64,000 bases of DNA. Source: Ceratothoa steindachneri. Taxonomy: Eukaryota > Arthropoda > Malacostraca > Isopoda > Cymothoidae. Under the pieces are notes generated by a model, which had not been told where the DNA came from, ran no database searches, and saw only the letters and a list, made by a program, of their open reading frames with translations. Of this stretch, positions 57,811 to 64,000 are shown one piece after another. Location of the stretch: NCBI GenBank assembly GCA_963969495.1, contig OZ018320.1:79713248-79777247 (forward strand), written 5' to 3'. Each line of letters opens with the position of its first letter. Position 1 is the stretch's first letter. Made by a program: the position numbers and the translations under genes.

Positions 57811-60800
57811 AACCATAATTTTTTTAAAATTATTTTCTTCTGAGAGTAAGGTTAAAAATAACGGGTTAAATTCAATTCGCGACAAGTCTTGCAATCGCAC
57901 TATCAGTTTTTTGGGGGAGGAGGAGGGATTTGAAACGTGAGAAGTGCTAATGACAGTTTGTTGATAAATTGCAATAGATAAGCTTAATGAAGCAGTGCTT
58001 TTCTCAGGAACAGAGGAATTTTCTTCATTCAAAGACATTTATAGTGAAGATAATATTGTAATATTTATATTCCTACTCCTCGCTTACGGACAAGCTCTCA
58101 AGTTGAGAGAGGCCAAAAATCTTTTATTATATCGTTCTTACACCCCGACCTTTTATTTCCATCTTTTCTCCCCACTGTATTTCCGCTTTTCGTTCGCCAC
58201 TCACTGAATACCCTTGGACCCATCACATAACACCTGAGAGGAAGGCAGCACAACGCTGGTATGTTTAGTCAGACCCGTAGCATTCATCGAGACGTCACGT
58301 AATATTCATTCAGCCCTCCCCTGACACCAGTAAGCGCCCGCCCACACATCTCTCCAGATCGTTCCGTTGAGTCTTCGTAACAGTGACATAGCACAGATCT
58401 TTGCAAGCTTAATCTGGGCTACACCAAATGAGCCCTTCCTTACCTCAAAATAAAAAGCTCCTCTAAGCCCGTAATACCCATTAAGATTTCCCGTCACACC
58501 CGTTGATCCATCCAGTACTACACCATAAGCACTACCCTAACTCCATATCACGGATTAGCACTCTAAAAGACTACCACACTAACCAGTGAGTGCTCCTGTT
58601 ATTTGGCAATACCCATCCAGCCCTCCGTACCTCACATTGTGCCCTCCCATACCCTTTATTGAGCGTTTGCACAATTGAACGAAATTCGGGGCACTGTTTT
58701 TAAAAAACCGCAAGAATCTGGGTTTGATTTTAAAACATCCATTCCATTTGTATGACATGGACTCTATTTTTGAACAAAATAAAAGAAAACTGCCAAGTTC
58801 AGTAATATCTTAGGCAAAAGACTGAGAAGAATACATCGATGGCTAATGAGTAATGAAAAGAATATATTAGAATAATGGGTCAATTAAAATGTTACCATAT
58901 ATGGTCTCCGAAGGCCCCTGGCATATAAAAAAACCTCAGGTAAATCAAAAGTAAGAGAATAAGACGAAAAAGGATAAGCAACAGAAGCAATACAAGGAGA
59001 ATGTCAGGAGAATACGGTTCGATGAGGAGACAAATGGAGGAATAAACTATGAAACTATCGTTTTTATTTATAATCAAGTAAAGATTCTCGTTAGTCCAAT
59101 TTAAGGTAGTTCGATCCACATTGAGACCTCACTCCTTTGGTGCACCGTCTTTTTCTTTGAGAAGAAAACCAATTTAAGAGAAATCTTTGGTCGCGTTTGG
59201 AAGATTTTTGGAGATCGAGCGCTGCCTACACAAATATTTCTACATGCAGGTATAATTATTTTCGTAAATTACTAATGGCTCCTATGAAAACTGAACCCAT
59301 TCACCCTTTTAATTTTGTACTCATAGATTTCAGTTATTCACGTTAAAATGTATCCAGATTCCTTCGTTTTTTAATTCCTGAATTATCTAATTTTTCTCGT
59401 ATTTTTTACTTTACCCAGAGTTCAATGAAATTTTAAATTCATTTTAAGAAGTAAATAAACATTTATACAATTCATAGGGAGAGAATAAACCTCAGATGCA
59501 AAAGTGCGGGAAGCTTACAAAATTCGCGTGGAACTACAGATGATTGATTATCTGCAGGAAAAGGAAAAACTATGGCTCCAAAGTGCTTTCCCCTTTGTTT
59601 AACATCCATTCCAGGTAACTAAAACGTTGTGTATAGTCAATAAAATGAGAGCAGAGACTTAATTAAAAAAAATTGCTATTATTTTTGGGGGGTATAAATG
59701 CGAAAGCGGTCGGAATCATAATTTTTCTATTCCCTGCGGGTAATGTCTTTTATTCCAACTATTGTAAAATAAAAATTAATTATACGCAGAATTATAAATG
59801 ACGGGATTCTATATAAGGAAGGCTTTGTCTTATTATGCCATAGCTGCTGGAGTGTTATATTACACATTTTTTTATCACTTTATTTTTCATATTTATATAT
59901 ACTCATTTACCGTTTTCTTTTTTACTTCCAAACTTTCTTTCCTCACTTATTTGATAATATTGACTTCTCACTAACAGTGAGAAAACTTGACCACACCTTC
60001 CCCCTAAATGATCAGCACGACATAATTAAGCCTATTTGTTCGTGGGCTTAAAATGGGATCAAAAGAAGATTGTCAATTCAACCTATTGCAAATACCTAAA
60101 GATAATCATGTATTTTTCGGAGGCATTATAATTCAATAGAACCAAAATATCCCAAATAACTTTACTAATCAAAAGCATTATTGTCATAACTTAGTCATGA
60201 TATTTTCTGTGAAATATATTTTCTGAATCCATGGTCAAAATATTTGGTTCTTTTAAGAGAAGAAGTGTTAGGTGCTCTTTCAAATTCTTCATTGCCTTTG
60301 CACCTCTCATCAATGTTAAAGAGTTCAAGAATAATACTCGACGACGACTAAGAGTAATTAAATAACCAAAGCATCACCAGAAAATAACATAGAAAATTAT
60401 AACTAGGATAGGAATACGAATGAATAGATAGAAAGATAGAAACCTACACCAGTTTTTAGTAAGAATAATTACTGATAACGGTTTTAACGCCTCATAAATA
60501 CAAACGCTACTTAGACATAGTGTAATTAGATACATAGACAAAAAGAACAACAACAATGCGCGATACTCACGCAAATAAAAATTTTCTAACTTTATCACGC
60601 TAGCTATAACTATCTATAATGGATAGAGATTAGCCCGATCTCCAGGCAACTAGCATCTCTTTGCAAACCTCTTACTTCCTTCAGCCTTCAACATCTATTA
60701 TTATTTTCTCCCATCGCATTCTCACACAGGACTCACAGTAGATGGGTAGGAAAGAGATCACGATAAACTACAAGGTTATATTTAGAGACAAGTGACACAT

Positions 60801-61900
60801 CGTTGTTCGGATTCCACGTTAACTAAGTCCACTTTTGTCTCCTACTATTTTCTTTGCTGTCGTATCCTAAAACTTTCTTCTTCCTCTTACCCTCACTCCT
60901 ATCCGTCGTACTCCCAGTGCTTGGAACCTACTTTGGCTCTAGACAGTGTGACTATGGGGGCCTACAAAGGAGTACCAGGCCCCCCATCCTTGGATGCTCC
61001 ATGAGGGTTAAAGGGGGTGGGGAGAGGGGCGGAAGAGCTGTTATTTGTCTACCATTTCTCTTTTCATTTTATTTCATTTCATGAAGAATCACAAAAAATT
61101 GACCCAACCAACTGTTCCAACTTGGTCTCAAGTATGCAAAAACGCATGAAAGTCAAAGGAGGACACATCACATATTAATTATTGATAGGATATAGGCATA
61201 AATGTTTATTTTTATTATGTCAAGTATAAAATAATTCAGTTTCAATCATATTCTTAATTTTTTCCTACTTACACGAATTTCTTCTATACCCTCTTGCTAT
61301 GGACATATTAGAGGTTCTCAAGCAGGTGTTAATCCCGCAAAAAGAAACCTATAAGTCAAAAGATCGAAATAAACTCCTAACGAAGGAGCTTGATTCACTT
61401 TTCATCAGCGACAATCTCCTTTAAGACCTCCCACCCCATATGCAGTAGATATTGACCACCTTACCTTTGACTACTCTTTTGGAGCAGGTAGTGAATACGA
61501 TTCATACCCTCTCGAATTGAATTACCCCGTTGTAACTTACATAAACTCCTCCACCCCTTAGGTAAAATGAAATCGATGCTTTTCAGAAGCGTTAGCTAAG
61601 GCCTCCTTTGAATAAATCCTAGAAGTTCCGAACATCCACGTACGAGCCACCTTAGTTCACCCTAAGGTTGCACCCCTTCGTCGCCACTCATTCATTCGCA
61701 ATTGCCTCGCAAGTGTGTTTTTTCCTGTTCTTTTGGGGAAACTAAACAGCTCCTCTCGCTTATTGGCGGGTATGAGGAACGAACACAAATAATCTAATCT
61801 TCTAATTGATGAACTTATCTCAAAACCTGGTTTCTGCTGCATTCTAGGGCAGCCGCGAGCGTGTTAGCGGTGACTGTCTGAACTACATAGGCTACCTCAG
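57811..61900. other. 3' flank of the transporter gene, nothing recognised
   Basis: About 4 kb with only short frames and no recognised domain. The 3' UTR of the transporter should start here, but no polyadenylation site can be fixed by eye. Confidence 0.35.
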
Positions 61901-63290
61901 TTTCTTCAATTAGCGGCTCTAAACGGTACCTCGATAGCAACCTACGGCAACATAATGGCTGATAGTTAACTTAGGGTTACGGCGCACTTTCAAGTGGATC
62001 TTTATTGTGGCAAAGGTTTCACGCACGATCCACGGAGTTGATTTTCAAATCCATTTTGTTGGGGTTGACCTCAAGCAGCCTAGGTTAGTCGATGGTCAGA
62101 CGGATATTTCCTGTACGGGAAAGCAGGTTACACTCACTCCTGTATTGTAACATCTTTCCATTGCGATTGAACTCACCTACACAACTCTACATGGGTTTTC
62201 CCTACTTCGCACCCCTCCTTCAGGGAGATGAACCTGTGAAGCATTCAGTTACTCATCACATAGAGACAAACGGGCCATCTCCGTGCAAGCGGACTGCTCC
62301 CCACAAATCTACATCGGCAAATGCGCCTTGCCTCTGCATAGAGCTTCCAAATCTTTAGGTGATTGGAGTGGCTGCGAAGATTCTGGGTGCCTAAATGCCT
62401 AGACAAAGAGCAACTGCTATCACGTGGCAAATCGGATAGATTTATCTGCTTATCGCTAATCTCTACGAGAAAAATCCATATTCTCCAAAGTCGACCTCAT
62501 CAAACCTTATCAGTAATTGTATGGTTAGCCGAGTTCGATTGAAAAGACTTTCTTATGTCGCAGTTTGGCTTATACCAACAAGACTAAAAAACATAGGCCA
62601 ATCTTCTCAGCGTTTCATCTAGTACATTTTACATTGTCTCGAGTTCGTCTTCCTATTTCTGAGAAAAAACTTTGGTGGCAAACTCGAGTCCCAGGAACAC
62701 ATCTCCTATCAACAAAAACTATTTGAGTATCTGGAAGTAGTTAGACCGAATTTACCCCCACTAAATTGAGCTTTGGGGTCTCGGGAATATTTAGGGAATA
62801 ATAAAGTTATAACAACCGCGCACTTTCACTCATTGCGTGAGTTCCTGGGAATGATAGAAATTACTGTCAATTCATCCAACAATGTGAGTAACATTTAAAC
62901 CTCTTATATACATTCAGGAAAGAAGGAACTCGGAAAAAGAACTACTCGCTCACGTAGACACATGGCACAGTCAAAGCTTTTACGGAGATCGAAGACGTTT
63001 TGGCTTCCCACACACGTTTAGTTTATGGAGATTCTTAGACCGAGCTTTCCCTCACAACACACGCATCATATAACGGCGCGGCAGAATCGTTGCAGTAAAC
63101 AAAAATTGGGAGCATGGAGTCCCATAGATTTTTCTCCAATATCGTAAAGTTCTTGAGACGAATGACAATACAGCCCATTTAGAAGGGAACTCTTAGCTGT
63201 ATTTCTCACGTTGAAACCGTTTCCCCACCAGGTTGATAGGCGAACTTTCCATATATATACAGGATTATCGAACACTCATATTGGTGAGTT
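61900..63290 (+). pseudogene. Gypsy-type LTR retrotransposon pol remnant
   Basis: The plus strand carries the ordered blocks of a Gypsy/Ty3 pol. WIFIVAKVSRTIHGVDFQIH then LVDGQTD (about 61998-62103) is the protease end. EPVKHSVTHHIETNGPSPCK (about 62230-62290) leads into the reverse transcriptase. IFSKVDLIKPYQ (about 62481-62515) is a palm block, REFLGMI (about 62840) belongs to the connection, and NGAAESLQ with a Q-rich start plus FPYIYR (63070-63265) marks RNase H. The catalytic YLDD position reads as an unrecognisable FLRK stretch. Frames change many times. Gag, integrase and LTRs were not found. Confidence 0.72.
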
Positions 63291-63477
63291 AGACAAGTAA
63301 AAATCGCCATTCACTAAATGGATTATTTCTTGCAATTCACTACCAATATTCGTTATGTTTTGATGAATGAGTTGAAATGTATTTGTGTGCTAGAAATCCC
63401 TTCATCTTGAACGAGAAACTCAAGGGATTTAGCAAGAGAAATCTACGATTAGTCTTACCGAATAGTACCAGGGTACT

Positions 63478-63496
63478 CTATTCTATTCTATTCTCC
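63478..63496. repeat. (TATTC)n short tandem repeat
   Basis: Three to four TATTC units immediately before the tRNA-like head of the following SINE. It may be the tail of another retroelement. Confidence 0.7.
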
Positions 63497-63715
63497 CGGT
63501 TGGTATAGTGGTTAGCGCGCCTGCCCGGCAATCGTTAGGTCGGCAGTTCGAATCTCCGTATTCTTAAAAAAGCTGATCCTATTTACTAGAGAGGTTACCT
63601 CTGGGGATGGTTAGGTGGAGCTCGAAGCCATGGTAAGCAGTCCACCTAAGAGAAGCATAACTCTGATTTCAAAACCCTGGAGCCACATGCATAATTTGCC
63701 TCTTCCAGAAAACAG
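63495..63715 (+). repeat. tRNA-derived SINE
   Basis: GGTTGGTATAGTGGTTAGCG (63500-63519) is a good A box and GGCAGTTCGAATC (63542-63554) a good B box, at tRNA spacing. The middle (CCTGCCCGGCAATCGTTAGG) cannot form a clean anticodon stem. About 150 bases of unrelated body follow, with GGTTAGGTGGAGCTCGAAGC at about 63609-63628. No terminal A-run was identified and the 3' end is uncertain. Confidence 0.65.
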
Positions 63716-64000
63716 TCTGTGAGTATCTGTGAGTGAGTAAGTTCAGTGGGATGAGTCAGTTTAATTATATATTCGAGAATTACATCGACCTTTTATTTAA
63801 AAACTAGCTCGAATAATAGTTAGGTGACTAATCTGGGTGCGAGGAGAAAGAGGAATATGCGCTTTGAAGAGTAGAGAAGATTTGGGAAGGAGGTCGATGA
63901 GAAACAGTGGGAATAACATAAGCAAATGAGTAAATGAGTAAATGATACTCAGTGAATAAATTAAAAACAAGCAAACCACTGTTGTAAGGAAGGGTAAAGA
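63716..64000. other. window end, nothing recognised
   Basis: Short AT-rich stretch with no recognisable feature. Confidence 0.3.

Noticed and set aside
63500..63560. A functional tRNA gene
   Set aside because: A and B boxes are good but the anticodon arm does not pair, and a SINE-like body follows.

Overview
The window is AT-rich eukaryotic nuclear DNA from an invertebrate animal. One intron-rich host gene sits among a dense layer of mostly broken transposable elements. The mix of Penelope-like elements with a GIY-YIG domain, jockey-like and CR1-like LINEs, many mariner/Tc1 relics, a Buster-type hAT relic and long AT microsatellites fits an arthropod, possibly a crustacean. That placement is inference; the species cannot be read from the sequence. 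No bacterial-style operons, CRISPR arrays or rRNA genes were seen.

Layout. 0-23 kb is a transposon graveyard: a mariner tail (0.4-0.7 kb), a LINE linker (2.2-2.6), Penelope-like pieces (3.5-4.2), a jockey-like LINE (5.6-8.9), Tc1 copies (9.0-10.0 and 10.5-11.0), a mariner (12.6-13.5), a LINE reverse transcriptase (13.8-14.65), a second Penelope-like element (14.66-15.8), a very long AT tract (15.8-16.07), a decayed gene of an uncharacterised multicopy family (16.9-18.6), LINE endonuclease (18.6-19.8) and a third jockey-like piece (20.1-20.9). From 23.1 to 57.8 kb nine plus-strand exons, all GT-AG and all phase-compatible, assemble into an SLC17-family (sialin / phosphate / vesicular glutamate type) membrane transporter. 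The introns hold a 29-bp minisatellite (25.3-26.2), a CR1-like LINE in antisense (32.2-36.7), a tRNA-type SINE (37.1), a hAT relic (40.8-42.5), another jockey-like LINE (43-46.1), a MITE-like element (50.7-51.2), a Tc1 remnant (52.2-52.8) and three mariner relics (53.3-56.4). Downstream lie a decayed Gypsy pol (62.0-63.3) and a second tRNA-type SINE (63.5).

The host gene is the only likely functional gene. Its fifth recognised exon carries an in-frame TGA inside otherwise well-conserved sequence, so the locus is either a recent pseudogene, a null allele, a recoded site or a base error. The first coding exon was not found. Most transposon genes contain several frameshifts or stops.

The most unusual signals are the in-frame TGA, a hammerhead-ribozyme-like fold placed between the 3' end of one Penelope-like unit and the 5' end of the next, the direct abutment of Penelope-like fragments on long AT repeats, the new MITE-like element with doubled termini, and the uncharacterised multicopy gene family at 16.9-18.6 kb.
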